NCBI RefSeq assembly: GCF_018402695.1
Contig: NZ_JAGYIM010000019.1
Location: forward strand, 372,001 to 436,000
DNA from: Arsukibacterium sp.
GTDB taxonomy: Bacteria > Pseudomonadota > Gammaproteobacteria > Enterobacterales > Alteromonadaceae
Direction of reading: 5' to 3'
Length of the DNA: 64,000 bases
Made by a program: the position numbers and the translations under genes. A model generated the notes under the pieces. The model was not told the DNA's origin, did no database searches, and saw nothing but the letters and a program-made list of their open reading frames with translations. Each line of letters starts with the position of its first letter. The stretch's first letter is position 1. Of the stretch, positions 1 to 9,140 are shown piece after piece.

Positions 1-403
1 GACCACCGCCGATATACCGCTCAGCTTCAATTGAACTAAAACTATGCTTGCCCTGCCGTCTTACCCGTACACAAAACGTTTTACCCTGCAGTTGCGTCTG
101 ATACACCGCCAGAACCTGTAAGTAAATATCGTGTAAGTCGTTAAACGATGCGGTGCGCATCTCTGAGAAAGTGACAATCCCAGGAATACACTCTAACCGT
201 TCAATTAGCTTGCTGCGAATGGCGGACGAGTCATTGAGACAACTGACAGTAAGATGGTCAAACAGGTTGGTGACCACCACATCCGGGTCAACCTGGGTCA
301 GGATCGTTTTAAGGTTACGCTCCAGTAATTTTGTCTGGCGTTTGCGAACCGACTTACTCTTAATCGATATTTCAGGGTGCAGTTTTATAATAAATTCAAG
401 CAT
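1..403 (-). CDS. thiI: tRNA 4-thiouridine synthase ThiI, N-terminal part (runs off left edge)
   Basis: ThiI transfers sulfur to uridine 8 of tRNA and to ThiS for thiamine thiazole synthesis. I translated the minus strand from the ATG at 403; 134 residues lie inside the window. The protein begins MLEFIIKLHPEISIKS and contains GKTFCVRVRRQGKH and SSIEAERYIGGG, matching the ferredoxin-like and THUMP region of E. coli ThiI almost segment by segment. The catalytic PP-loop and rhodanese domains lie beyond the left edge, so they cannot be judged. The ATG at 408 is in another frame and stops quickly. The gene follows pomB in the same direction after 149 bp containing a hairpin and a TATAAT box, so it probably has its own promoter. 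Identification is firm because both start and motifs align with the family. Confidence 0.93.
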   Translation of the reverse strand, partial: MLEFIIKLHPEISIKSKSVRKRQTKLLERNLKTILTQVDPDVVVTNLFDHLTVSCLNDSSAIRSKLIERLECIPGIVTFSEMRTASFNDLHDIYLQVLAVYQTQLQGKTFCVRVRRQGKHSFSSIEAERYIGGG

Positions 404-445
404 AGCATTCAAACATGACAGTAACAGCGCTAAAAAGTGGCGCGG

Positions 446-451
446 ATTATA
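446..451 (-). promoter_or_regulatory. Possible -10 box of thiI
   Basis: The minus strand reads TATAAT here, 42 bases upstream of the thiI ATG. The hexamer 17 bases further upstream (TAGGTG) is a poor -35, so this is only a candidate. Confidence 0.4.
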
Positions 452-455
452 GCGC

Positions 456-497
456 AAAGCCAGAGGAACACCTAACACCGTGCTGCGCTCTGGCTTT
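456..497 (-). terminator. Hairpin downstream of pomB
   Basis: AAAGCCAGAG (456-465) is perfectly complementary to CTCTGGCTTT (488-497) with a 22-base loop. It sits between pomB and thiI. There is no long U tract, so it may be a weak terminator or an mRNA-stabilising hairpin. Confidence 0.4.
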
Positions 498-552
498 ATT
501 TGTAACACTTACTCTATTGACTATAGCTGAGTCAGTAATGTGGCTGGTGCGT

Positions 553-1509
553 CTAGTTAGCCGCAGGTTCAAAGCTGATAGGATCAGACTCCTTCGCCTT
601 ACCCTGCATTATCGAAATTTCGACCCGCCGGTTGCGCCGGCGATTTAGCTCTGAGTCGTTCTCTACCAGTGGCCGGGTATCGGCATGGCCCATCACCACC
701 ACCCGCTGCCGATCAAATTCAGGTGCCCGGATCAATTCCGTTGCCACCGACACAGCCCGTTTGGCAGATAACTCCCAGTTATTACTATGCAACTCGTCTG
801 ATACCTGAATATCATCGGTATGGCCACTTACTGTTATCTCGCCAGGCACCTCATTTAGCAAAGTACCAATTTGCTGAATAATGGGCCTGAATCTGGGCTG
901 CAAAAAAGACGACCCTGAAGGAAAGGAACCATTTTCCCGGATCCGGATAATAATTTGCTGCCCCAACGACTCCAGCTCTATCGCGCCGTCAACAATTTGT
1001 TGTTCCAACTGCTCGGCCAGTTTCTTGACCATCTCATTGGTTTGTTGCTGCATTTCCTCAGCTGCTGCGTCGGCTGCGGCGGCTTCGGCATCAGCGGTTT
1101 CCTCGGCATTGGCGGCCGACTGACCGCCCGTCATATCATCCCGCTGCTCCTGTCGGCCACCAGCCGAGTCTTCCTCGCCAGCCTGGAACTCTATTACCTG
1201 TTGGGTAATTTCCATGGTTTGCTGTTGCAGCGTTTCAATTGGCGTCGGATCAGGCCGGCCGGGTCTGAATTCCATCGCAATAACACTGGTACCTTTGGGG
1301 ATGTCTTCTACTTCAATTTTATTCTGCACCCCAAATGCGAACTTCATTGAGCCGGCTATTTGCTTGAACTTCAGCACGTCCATTTCAGAAAATGCCAATA
1401 GCAGTACGAAGAAGCACATTAACAGGGCCATTAAGTCAGCAAAGGTACCCATATACTGTGGCAATCCCGGAGGGGGACATTTGCATTCCTGTTCTTCCTG
1501 ATCGTTCAT
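553..1509 (-). CDS. pomB: Flagellar stator protein PomB (MotB family, sodium type)
   Basis: PomB anchors the ion-driven stator to peptidoglycan and carries the ion-binding aspartate. The 318-residue protein has a short cytoplasmic head, one membrane segment (about residues 19-42) containing TFADLMALLMCFFVLL, whose Asp25 corresponds to the essential Asp of Vibrio PomB, a linker rich in Gln, Glu and Ala, and a C-terminal OmpA-like peptidoglycan-binding domain with SGHTDDIQ and the NWELSAKRA helix. Length agrees with Vibrio PomB. The start overlaps the pomA stop by 4 bases (ATGA), implying translational coupling. Sodium rather than proton coupling is inferred from PomB-like sequence and the pomA-pomB/xseB neighbourhood typical of Alteromonadales and Vibrionales. 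Confidence 0.93.
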   Translation of the reverse strand: MNDQEEQECKCPPPGLPQYMGTFADLMALLMCFFVLLLAFSEMDVLKFKQIAGSMKFAFGVQNKIEVEDIPKGTSVIAMEFRPGRPDPTPIETLQQQTMEITQQVIEFQAGEEDSAGGRQEQRDDMTGGQSAANAEETADAEAAAADAAAEEMQQQTNEMVKKLAEQLEQQIVDGAIELESLGQQIIIRIRENGSFPSGSSFLQPRFRPIIQQIGTLLNEVPGEITVSGHTDDIQVSDELHSNNWELSAKRAVSVATELIRAPEFDRQRVVVMGHADTRPLVENDSELNRRRNRRVEISIMQGKAKESDPISFEPAAN

Positions 1510-2279
1510 GCCGGCTCTCCGGCAGCGACCTCGCGTTTACCCTGAGCCAGGTAATTGCGTAAGATGCCCTCAATCACTTTCGGGTTCTGACCATCCTGAA
1601 TGCCCAGGATCGCATCCAGTATCAACTGATTATTCTGCTTTTCCTGCTGATTACGGATAGCCAGTTTATCTGCCAGCGGTATCGCGATAACGTTCGCAAT
1701 AAAAGCACCGTATAAAGTCGTTAACAACGCCACCGCCATCGCCGGACCAATTGCCTTAGGGTCGTCCATATTAGATAACATAGCCACCAGACCAATCAGC
1801 GTTCCTATCATCCCCATCGCCGGCGCAACGTCACCTAAACTGCGGAAAATAGCGATACCTGTTTCATGACGCTTCTCCGTCAGGCTGATATCTTTTAATA
1901 ACGTTGCTCTGACCACATCAGCATCATGGCCATCAACCAGCATATTGACGCCTTTTTGCATAAAGGCGTTGGGAATTTCCGCTTCCTCCAATGCCAAGAA
2001 GCCGCCTTTGCGGGCAGAATCACCTAATTGTACTGCTTTTTCAATCAGTTCCTCCGGCGCTTCAATTTTAAACATAAACGCCTTGACGGCAACTTTGCCT
2101 GCTCCCAGAAATTGCCCCAGGGTAAACTTGGCAATAACAACAAAAATAGACCCGCCGACGACGATCAGCACTGACACTAAATCAGCAAACATAGCCGGGT
2201 CGCCACTACTACCAATAATCATCGCCATGACTACAAAACCAATAGCGCCAATCATGCCAACCAGGGTTGCTATATCCAC
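1506..2279 (-). CDS. pomA: Flagellar stator protein PomA (MotA family, sodium type)
   Basis: PomA forms the ring of the inner-membrane stator that pushes on FliG; with PomB it makes the ion channel. The 257-residue protein starts with GTG preceded by GAGGAG. Four hydrophobic segments are visible: two near the N terminus (about 6-23 and 34-52) and a pair around residues 150-205, with the long cytoplasmic loop between them. APAMGMIGTLIGLVAML and PAMAVALLTTLYGAF are the conserved pore-helix stretches of the family. Expressed with pomB. A FliA-like promoter lies upstream. No other flagellar genes are in the window, which is usual for pomAB. Confidence 0.93.
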   Translation of the reverse strand: MDIATLVGMIGAIGFVVMAMIIGSSGDPAMFADLVSVLIVVGGSIFVVIAKFTLGQFLGAGKVAVKAFMFKIEAPEELIEKAVQLGDSARKGGFLALEEAEIPNAFMQKGVNMLVDGHDADVVRATLLKDISLTEKRHETGIAIFRSLGDVAPAMGMIGTLIGLVAMLSNMDDPKAIGPAMAVALLTTLYGAFIANVIAIPLADKLAIRNQQEKQNNQLILDAILGIQDGQNPKVIEGILRNYLAQGKREVAAGEPA

Positions 2280-2342
2280 TGTTTACTCCTCAACACACGC
2301 CCAAACGGCAATAATGATTATTTTATATTAGCTTATAGTCGG

Positions 2343-2369
2343 TTATCGACAAAACTTCGTAAATATTGA
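2343..2369 (-). promoter_or_regulatory. Candidate sigma-28 (FliA) promoter for pomAB
   Basis: On the minus strand TCAA is followed after 15 bases by GTCGATAA, close to the FliA pattern TAAA-N15-GCCGATAA. It lies about 64 bases before the pomA start. Flagellar class-3 control of stators is known in related bacteria; here it is inference from the motif alone. Confidence 0.45.
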
Positions 2370-2402
2370 GCACTGAATTACAGAAAAGAAGTAATTTAGG
2401 CT

Positions 2403-2431
2403 TTCACTTATTCGTTATGATTGACCATAAT
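2403..2431 (+). promoter_or_regulatory. Candidate sigma-70 promoter for xseB-ispA-dxs
   Basis: TTCACT (2403-2408), a 17-base spacer, then CATAAT (2426-2431). It is 45 bases upstream of the xseB ATG. Confidence 0.45.
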
Positions 2432-2475
2432 AGCCTGCTAAGGTAACGTTGCGCACAGTTTTTTTGAGGATAGTC

Positions 2476-2721
2476 ATGACTAAAAAGAAAGCCGACCTGA
2501 GCCAGTTTGAGCAGGCGATGGCAGAACTCGAAGGTATAGTGCAGCAATTGGAACAAGGCGACTTATCATTGGATGCGTCTTTAAGCCAGTTTGAACGGGG
2601 TATCAGCCTGGTAAAACAAAGCCAGCAGCAACTGCAGAGCGCTGAACAGAAAGTCCAGTTGTTATTACAGCAACAGCAACAGGAAAGTCTGCAATTATTC
2701 ACACCACCGCCAGGAGAGTAA
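2476..2721 (+). CDS. xseB: Exodeoxyribonuclease VII small subunit
   Basis: XseB binds XseA to form exonuclease VII, which degrades single-stranded DNA to oligonucleotides. I start at the ATG at 2476 (MTKKKADLSQFEQAMAELEG), which has GAGGA five bases upstream and gives 81 residues, the family length; an in-frame TTG at 2449 has no such site. LSQFEQAMAELEGIVQQLEQGDLSLDASLSQFERG style helices separated by the conserved GDLSLD turn identify the family. The Gln-rich C terminus is low complexity. The gene leads the conserved xseB-ispA-dxs operon, with ispA one base downstream. Confidence 0.93.
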   Translation: MTKKKADLSQFEQAMAELEGIVQQLEQGDLSLDASLSQFERGISLVKQSQQQLQSAEQKVQLLLQQQQQESLQLFTPPPGE

Positions 2722-2722
2722 C

Positions 2723-3607
2723 TTGGCACCAGAAAGCCTGAGGTTGTATCAACAGCGGATTGAGCAACAATTACAACTGCGAATGGCTGCCCTGCCACAG
2801 ACTGCTGACCGCCTGCATCAGGCGATGGCATATAGCCTGACCAATGGCGGCAAACGGATCCGGCCATTTTTTGTGTATGCCTGTGGTAACATGTTAGGCG
2901 TTCCATTAGCGCAACTGGATAGCGCGGCTTGTGCCATTGAGTGTCTGCATAGTTACTCACTGATCCATGACGATTTACCCGCAATGGATAACGATGATTT
3001 ACGCCGGGGCAAGCCAACCTGTCACAAAGCATTTGATGAAGCTACTGCGATTCTTGCCGGCGATGCTTTACAAGCACTGGCCTTTGACATTCTGGCCGGG
3101 GACGCTGGGGAACTTAGTGCAACACGCAAGCTGAAACGTGTATCACTGCTTGCCAGAGCAAGTGGCATAGCAGGCATGTGCGCCGGTCAGGCAATAGACT
3201 TAGCGCAAACTAATCAGCACACTGATTTAGCAACACTGGAGCAGATGCACCGCTTGAAAACCGGGGCCTTAATCGAATGCGCGGTGCAGCTGGCCTATTA
3301 CAGCAGTGAACTGGATTGCCCCGCTACGTTACACGCGCTGACAAAATTTGCCAGCGCGCTGGGACTGGCCTTTCAGGTACAAGACGATATTCTGGACATT
3401 GAAAGTGATACCACTGTTCTTGGCAAACCCCAGGGTTCAGATTGCAAGGCAAATAAACTCACGTACCCGGCGCTGTTGGGGCTGGATGAAGCCAAGGCAA
3501 AAGCAAACCAACTTTATCAGGATGCATTGGCGGCGCTTAGCACCCTTGCATACAATACCGGTGAGCTAAAAGCCTTTGCACATTATATTATTGCCCGCAA
3601 GTTTTAA
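2723..3607 (+). CDS. ispA: Farnesyl diphosphate synthase (geranyltranstransferase)
   Basis: IspA condenses isopentenyl diphosphate with dimethylallyl and geranyl diphosphate to make farnesyl diphosphate for quinones and undecaprenyl carrier. The start is TTG at 2723 with AGGAG seven bases upstream; no upstream ATG is in frame and the first internal Met is residue 22, inside the conserved N terminus. The 294-residue protein has NGGKRIRP (41-48), the first aspartate-rich motif DDLPAMD (83-89) and the second, DDILD (221-225). It sits between xseB and dxs, the usual order, so the operon supplies both the DXP-pathway entry enzyme and the prenyl elongation step. Confidence 0.95.
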   Translation: MAPESLRLYQQRIEQQLQLRMAALPQTADRLHQAMAYSLTNGGKRIRPFFVYACGNMLGVPLAQLDSAACAIECLHSYSLIHDDLPAMDNDDLRRGKPTCHKAFDEATAILAGDALQALAFDILAGDAGELSATRKLKRVSLLARASGIAGMCAGQAIDLAQTNQHTDLATLEQMHRLKTGALIECAVQLAYYSSELDCPATLHALTKFASALGLAFQVQDDILDIESDTTVLGKPQGSDCKANKLTYPALLGLDEAKAKANQLYQDALAALSTLAYNTGELKAFAHYIIARKF

Positions 3608-3621
3608 TAAAGGCATTGAAG

Positions 3622-5487
3622 ATGGCATTAGATATGACCGATTTCCCATTGTTAGCTACAGCCGATGTGCCTGAGCAACTGCGTAAGTTACCTCAGGATA
3701 AGTTACCGGCACTCAGTGCTGAGCTGCGACGTTTTTTATTAAAAACTGTCAGCCAGAGTAGTGGCCATTTTGCGTCGGGCCTGGGTACCGTTGAACTGAC
3801 TGTCGCATTGCATTACGTCTATAACACCCCCTTTGACCGGCTAATCTGGGATGTTGGTCATCAGGCTTATCCACATAAGATATTAACCGGCCGACGTGAG
3901 CAAATGCACAGTATCCGGCAGAAAGATGGCTTGCATCCTTTTCCTTGCCGGGAAGAAAGCGAATACGATACGCTGACCGTCGGCCATTCCAGCACCTCTA
4001 TTAGTGCCGCACTCGGCATGGCCATTGCGGCCAGTCAGGCTAAGTCAAAGCGCAAAGTCGTTGCGGTTATTGGTGATGGCGCTATCACAGCGGGTATGGC
4101 GTTTGAAGCGCTGAACCACGCTGGCGAAGTACGCCCTGACATGCTGGTCATTCTGAATGACAATGAAATGTCGATTTCAGAAAATGTCGGTGCCTTAAAC
4201 CAATATTTTGCCAGAATTTTGTCTGGTAGCTTTTATACCAGCCTGCGCGAAGGCGGTAAAAAGATTTTACAAGGCGTACCGCCCCTGCATGAGCTTGCCA
4301 GCCGCGCCGAAGAGCATTTTAAAGGCATGGTTACCCCAGGCACCTTTTTTGAAGAGCTGGGTTTTAATTATATCGGCCCAATTGATGGCCATGATGTAAT
4401 AACCCTCGCCGATACTATTCGCAATATGCGCAATTTAAAAGGGCCGCAACTGCTACACATTGTAACCAAAAAGGGTAAAGGCTATGCGCCGGCTGAAGCC
4501 GATCCCATTGGCTACCATGCTGTCGCCAAGTTTGATCCTGATGCCAGCAGTCAGCCAGTTAAAGCACCGGGAAAACCGACTTTCTCCAATATATTCGGGC
4601 AATGGCTGTGTGATATGGCGGCACAGGACGAACGGCTGCAGGGTATTACCCCAGCTATGCGCGAAGGCTCCGATATGGTGCAGTTTTCTAAACGCTTTCC
4701 CAAACGCTATTTCGATGTTGCTATCGCCGAGCAACATGCGGTTACGTTAGCAGCCGGTATGGCAATTGAAGGCTTAAAACCAGTAGTGGCTATCTATTCC
4801 AGTTTTTTACAACGAGGCTATGATCAACTGATCCACGATGTCGCGTTGCAAAATCTCGACGTATTATTTGCCATTGACCGGGCCGGTATTGTCGGTGCGG
4901 ATGGCCCGACCCATCAGGGCGCATTTGATATCAGCTTTATGCGCTGCATTCCAAATATGCTGTTGATGGTACCGTCAGATGAAAATGAATGCCGGCAAAT
5001 GTTGTATACCGGCTATCAACATCCGGGGCCAGCAGCCGTTCGTTATCCGCGTGGCGTCGGCACAGGCGTCACCGCAGAACAGCAAATGCAGCTATTACCA
5101 CTGGGTAAAGCCAGAGTTATTAAGCAGGGAACAACGTTAGCGATTCTGGCATTTGGTCCTTTGCTAAACCAGTGCCAGCAGGTCGCAACACAGCTTAACG
5201 CAACCCTGGTCGATATGCGGTTTGTTAAACCACTGGATGATGCGCTGCTGCAGCAACTGCTGGCAGAACACAGCCATATCGTTACGGTAGAAGACAATGC
5301 GCTGATTGGCGGGGCCGGCTCAGCCGTTAACGATTTTATCCTGCAGCATGGTTTTGCCGTAAAAGTACTGAACCTTGGACTACCAGACCAGTTTATTAAA
5401 CATGGTAGTCAACAGGAAATTTATGCTGAGCTGGGTTTAGACAGTGACGGGATTAGCCGGCAGGTAACGGCTTTTTCTAACACTTAA
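3622..5487 (+). CDS. dxs: 1-deoxy-D-xylulose-5-phosphate synthase
   Basis: Dxs uses thiamine diphosphate to condense pyruvate with glyceraldehyde-3-phosphate, the first step of the MEP isoprenoid pathway (and a source of DXP for thiamine and pyridoxal). I choose ATG 3622 because AAGG lies 8 bases before it; the TTG at 3616 is too close to that site. The 621-residue protein has [16 protein letters not shown], the thiamine-diphosphate motif GDGAITAG...NDN (about 151-181), and the transketolase domain with [13 protein letters not shown]. Length matches E. coli Dxs. The gene is 14 bases downstream of ispA. It ends facing the minus-strand GGDEF gene, 35 bases away. Confidence 0.97.
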   Translation: MALDMTDFPLLATADVPEQLRKLPQDKLPALSAELRRFLLKTVSQSSGHFASGLGTVELTVALHYVYNTPFDRLIWDVGHQAYPHKILTGRREQMHSIRQKDGLHPFPCREESEYDTLTVGHSSTSISAALGMAIAASQAKSKRKVVAVIGDGAITAGMAFEALNHAGEVRPDMLVILNDNEMSISENVGALNQYFARILSGSFYTSLREGGKKILQGVPPLHELASRAEEHFKGMVTPGTFFEELGFNYIGPIDGHDVITLADTIRNMRNLKGPQLLHIVTKKGKGYAPAEADPIGYHAVAKFDPDASSQPVKAPGKPTFSNIFGQWLCDMAAQDERLQGITPAMREGSDMVQFSKRFPKRYFDVAIAEQHAVTLAAGMAIEGLKPVVAIYSSFLQRGYDQLIHDVALQNLDVLFAIDRAGIVGADGPTHQGAFDISFMRCIPNMLLMVPSDENECRQMLYTGYQHPGPAAVRYPRGVGTGVTAEQQMQLLPLGKARVIKQGTTLAILAFGPLLNQCQQVATQLNATLVDMRFVKPLDDALLQQLLAEHSHIVTVEDNALIGGAGSAVNDFILQHGFAVKVLNLGLPDQFIKHGSQQEIYAELGLDSDGISRQVTAFSNT

Positions 5488-5522
5488 TCAACTCAACTAG
5501 CTAATCAACCCAGTCAGGTACC

Positions 5523-8500
5523 CTAGAGTGCCTGGCTGTCTCCCTGCTCAAACCACACCAGGCCTTCTGCCAGCAGCTTTTCAATTTGTGCTTCAATATG
5601 CGCCGAGTCTTCAAACTCAAACGCGTCAAGCTGTGAGTCAAACGCCAGCGTTGCCACCGCATTTTTGCCGTTATGTTTAACGTGATACAACGCTAATTCA
5701 GCCAGCTGCAGCGATACTTCCCAATTAATTAACTGGCCGCCCAGCAGTGGTAGCGGATAGTGAGCATATCCAATTGAACACGTCAGTCTGACAATCTGAC
5801 CATCAGGCAAGCTAAATGCCGCTTTCGCTACTTGCTCGTTCAGCCGGTAACTGAACTGACGAACCAGATCGGCCTGAATATCCCGAAGCACCAGCACAAA
5901 AGCCGCACCACTAAACCGTACTACATAATCTGAGCCGCGGGTTTCCCGGATTAACAAGCCGCTGACTTGCTGGATAAGGCTGTCACCTGCACTGTTGCCA
6001 TACTGATCATTAATTTGTTTAAAATTATCTAAATCGACATGCAGCAACGCCAGACATTTACCCTGGTCTTGCATCGATTCCCTGTTGCGTTGAAAGTGCT
6101 CAATATCCTTTGGTAGCTGTTCAAACATAAAACGACGGTTGCGCAAACCCGTCAGGTTATCTTTGTGGGTTAACTGGCTCAGTTGTTCATTTAGTTCATT
6201 TAACCTGACATTACTGTTTTCCAGCTCCTGCGTCCGCTGTTTAACCAACCGTTCGAGTTCAAGCTGCTTGTGTAAAGTGTTGCGTCTTACCAGCCATAAC
6301 ACGCCGTATAAGCAACATAGCAGTAGTAGCAGCCACAGTGAGCGATAAAGCAGGGTTTCATCAAAGCGTTCCGGCACTATCAGGGTCAGGCTGGTTTGCG
6401 CTGCAGATTGCCAGCTGTGACCACTCTGGCGCACCTGCAACTGAAAAGTAAAATTGCCGGGCGGTAAATTAGTATAAACGGCTTCACGCCGCTGTCCTAC
6501 CTCATACCAGTGATTATCAAATCCCTCCAGACGGTAGCGAAATTGCAAAGCGTCAGGTTTAATAAACTCCAACGCAGAATAATGCAAGGTCACATTGCGC
6601 TCGTCCATTTCCAGCACCAACCGCTGCTGGCCCTGGGTAAGTTGATACACTTGACTGGTGGTGACCTGTTTAATTTGTGGTTTTAACGTCTGCGCTGACA
6701 TTTCCTTCAAATCAGCCTGCACAGCAATTAAGCCGTTCAGAGTCGGAAACCAGTACTCACTCTGCCAGCGCACAATTTTGGCATGACCAGCACCGTTGCA
6801 GCAGCGGTTTGGACCACTACCTAACTGCCGGTCAAATGGGGTCAGTACTTCGTTGATGATGAACGGTTGGTTACTGTCGTCTGGCAGAGTCGCTAACGCA
6901 AGCCGGTAAATGCCTTTGTGGCTGCTAACCCATACCTGTTGCTGCTTCGCGTCGTAACTAAAACTGACAGCCGGTCCGTGTGGCATGCCATTACCGCTAT
7001 GCAGCTGCAGCCAATGCTGGTCAGGACGCCGGATAAATATACCATCGTCGATAGTACTGATTAACAAGCTACCTTCTGGTAACTGAATAACGGCCAGAAT
7101 ATAGCTGTTATAAAGCGCAGTCCCTACCCCCAATCGAAGCAGTTTATCTTGCTGATATTGATACAGGCCCCGGGTAGTGCCAATGAATAACTGCTCTGCA
7201 GTTTGGTGTACTGCGGTAATATTGCGGGACTCAAATTGCTCATTCAATGGCGACATCGTCAGTTGATTATCTTTGGTATGGTATAACCCTCTGACGCCAC
7301 CCAGCCAGACACCACCATCGATGGCAGGCTGGACAACTTTAATGGTGTTTCCCTGCAAACTGGGGAAAGGTACGCTGAGCTCACGGCTGCTTAGATTGTA
7401 TTGCAATAAACCGCTATCAGCACCAAACCAAAGCAGCTGGGGCTGTGGCCAGTAAAAATCGTGAATAGTCTGACTACCCAGCACGCCAGCATCGAGTAAG
7501 GTGGTAAATTTACCGGAAGCGTCAAGGGTTTGCAGCGCTGACTGACTGGCTATAATCAACTCGTCAGACGGCGTCAGGCCAACGCTGCGCACAACAGGAT
7601 CAACTAAGCCGTCAATCACCCGCCTGATATTACCGGCTGCCGCGCGGTAAATACCATCACTGTAACTGGCCAGCCAGATATTCTGCTGCTGGTCCTCAAA
7701 AATGTCACTGAACCAGGGTGCAGTACCCAGTTCAGCTGTAGTAACCGTTTGCCAGTCCTGCTGGGGTTGGCGATAAAACAGTTTGCGATAGGTTGAGATC
7801 CAGCTCCCTTGCCGACTGTCTTTAAAAAGTCTGTAGACAGGGCTGTTCTCTCCATCGGGCAACTGGCATTTCTGGATCTCGCCTTCCGGCGTCAAATGGT
7901 AGAAACCGCTCTCGCTGGCGAGATGCAGTCCCTGGTCGGTCACCGTTAAATCATAAACCGGCGTCTGGGCAAGCTCTAGTGGTAGGGGGTACATCTGTAG
8001 TTGCTGGCTACCGTCAGGGTTCAGCTGATAAATATGCTCTGCACTGCTCACCCAGATACTGTCTGCGGCTTTTTCAAGTTGATGAACCTGGCTGCGAACG
8101 GCTTCAATCCGGCTGATTTTACCGTTTTTTATCCGGAATAAATTATCCGCTGCCACCCAGATTTCATCGTCGGCCACTGCAATCATCGCCGTGACTTCAG
8201 CTACGATCGGGTAACGTTCAAACTTCAGCGTAGTCGGATCAAAACCCGACAAACCAGCTTTAGTCCCCACCCAGATAAAACCGGTATTATCCCGCATCAA
8301 ACGAGTAATGGTATTGCTGGCCAGATGACGGGTATTGGCTGTAGTGAAATGTTCAAACTGCAGGCCATCAAAGCGATTCAGGCCGTACAAGGTCCCGAGC
8401 CACATATATCCTAACTCGTCCTGGATCACTGCACGGACAGAATTACTGGATAGACCATCATTACTGGTCCAGTGCCGGATATCAAAATCGTAAACTGACT

Positions 8501-8627
8501 GAGCTTCCTGAGTGGGTATAAATTGCGTTGCTGCTTCAGTAGTCTGTGCTGAATCAATATTCTGAGCGCTGACCGGCGACGATGCACCCAGCAGCAACAG
8601 TAAAGCCAGTAGTAAAACTCTTTTCAT
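5523..8627 (-). CDS. Membrane sensor with periplasmic propeller, Y_Y_Y domain and degenerate GGDEF domain
   Basis: The 1034-residue protein starts with a signal peptide (MKRVLLLALLLLLGASSPVSA). Next comes a long periplasmic region with repeated units such as LGTLYGLNRFDG, VGTKAGLSGFDP and ISTIDDGIFIR, typical of two-component-regulator propeller blades. A Y_Y_Y-like beta domain follows (FRYRLEGFDNHWYEVG...YTNLPPGNFTFQLQVR). One membrane helix lies near 759-780, then a coiled coil (about 785-820) and a GGDEF-family domain (about 823-990). The signature that should read GGDEF is SGAAF (906-910, bases 5898-5912), and the usual GH before xxGD is GN, so diguanylate cyclase activity is unlikely. 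The inhibitory-site motif RGSD (897-900) and the FKQIND substrate-side motif remain. It may bind c-di-GMP or act through protein contacts; the ligand is unknown. It stands alone between dxs and pgpA. Confidence 0.85.
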   Translation of the reverse strand: MKRVLLLALLLLLGASSPVSAQNIDSAQTTEAATQFIPTQEAQSVYDFDIRHWTSNDGLSSNSVRAVIQDELGYMWLGTLYGLNRFDGLQFEHFTTANTRHLASNTITRLMRDNTGFIWVGTKAGLSGFDPTTLKFERYPIVAEVTAMIAVADDEIWVAADNLFRIKNGKISRIEAVRSQVHQLEKAADSIWVSSAEHIYQLNPDGSQQLQMYPLPLELAQTPVYDLTVTDQGLHLASESGFYHLTPEGEIQKCQLPDGENSPVYRLFKDSRQGSWISTYRKLFYRQPQQDWQTVTTAELGTAPWFSDIFEDQQQNIWLASYSDGIYRAAAGNIRRVIDGLVDPVVRSVGLTPSDELIIASQSALQTLDASGKFTTLLDAGVLGSQTIHDFYWPQPQLLWFGADSGLLQYNLSSRELSVPFPSLQGNTIKVVQPAIDGGVWLGGVRGLYHTKDNQLTMSPLNEQFESRNITAVHQTAEQLFIGTTRGLYQYQQDKLLRLGVGTALYNSYILAVIQLPEGSLLISTIDDGIFIRRPDQHWLQLHSGNGMPHGPAVSFSYDAKQQQVWVSSHKGIYRLALATLPDDSNQPFIINEVLTPFDRQLGSGPNRCCNGAGHAKIVRWQSEYWFPTLNGLIAVQADLKEMSAQTLKPQIKQVTTSQVYQLTQGQQRLVLEMDERNVTLHYSALEFIKPDALQFRYRLEGFDNHWYEVGQRREAVYTNLPPGNFTFQLQVRQSGHSWQSAAQTSLTLIVPERFDETLLYRSLWLLLLLCCLYGVLWLVRRNTLHKQLELERLVKQRTQELENSNVRLNELNEQLSQLTHKDNLTGLRNRRFMFEQLPKDIEHFQRNRESMQDQGKCLALLHVDLDNFKQINDQYGNSAGDSLIQQVSGLLIRETRGSDYVVRFSGAAFVLVLRDIQADLVRQFSYRLNEQVAKAAFSLPDGQIVRLTCSIGYAHYPLPLLGGQLINWEVSLQLAELALYHVKHNGKNAVATLAFDSQLDAFEFEDSAHIEAQIEKLLAEGLVWFEQGDSQAL

Positions 8628-8660
8628 TCCCTTACCCTGTGCTCTGGTCCTTGCTAACCG

Positions 8661-9140
8661 CTAATTCAGAAACTGATAATAAAAAAGCAGTTGTAATATC
8701 AGCCAAACTGGCACGGCTGCCAGTAAGTCATCGAGCATAATACCTAAACCACCATGAACCCGTTTATCAAACCAGCGGATTGGCCAGGGTTTCAGAATAT
8801 CAAAAAACCGAAACAATAAAAAACCAATTAACAAGCTTTGTGCAGTGATCGGTACCAGCAACATCGCTAGTGCATAACCAATCACTTCATCCCAAACAAT
8901 TGCGCCATGGTCATGTTCCCCTACGTCACGCGCTGTTTTACCACAGATATAAATGCCCAGCACAGCACCTGCAAGTAAAAATGCCAGGTACCAGACAACA
9001 CCAAGTGAAGCAAAACCAATGATAAAAGGGATAGCAACCAACGTACCAAAGGTACCGGGAGCCCGGGGGGCCAGACCGGCACCGAAACCCAGTGCCAGCA
9101 GGTGTTGCCAGCGGCCTAATTGAAATTTAGTCGTGGTCAT
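8661..9140 (-). CDS. pgpA: Phosphatidylglycerophosphatase A
   Basis: PgpA dephosphorylates phosphatidylglycerophosphate to phosphatidylglycerol at the inner membrane. The 159-residue protein has the family landmarks GFGAGLAPRAPGTFGTLVA near the N terminus, the acidic DxGEHDHGAIVWDEVIGY segment near 75, FRFFDILKPWPI near 110, and GGLGIMLDDLLA near 135, between hydrophobic helices. It overlaps the thiL stop by four bases, so it is translated with thiL, the usual gammaproteobacterial arrangement nusB-thiL-pgpA. Confidence 0.93.
   Translation of the reverse strand: MTTTKFQLGRWQHLLALGFGAGLAPRAPGTFGTLVAIPFIIGFASLGVVWYLAFLLAGAVLGIYICGKTARDVGEHDHGAIVWDEVIGYALAMLLVPITAQSLLIGFLLFRFFDILKPWPIRWFDKRVHGGLGIMLDDLLAAVPVWLILQLLFYYQFLN

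Noticed and set aside
881-1350. Plus-strand frames inside pomB with Cys/Ser-rich peptides
   Set aside because: Shadows of the Gln/Ala/Glu-rich PomB linker on the other strand; no initiation signals.
2415-3032. 205-codon minus-strand frame over xseB and ispA
   Set aside because: It is opposite two well-conserved genes, has biased low-complexity content (Ser/Cys/Asn runs from the complement of Gln codons) and no ribosome site.
5488-5522. Terminator between dxs and the GGDEF gene
   Set aside because: CAG-CAGG and CCTG-CTG can pair imperfectly, but there is no T run on either strand, so the call would be too weak.
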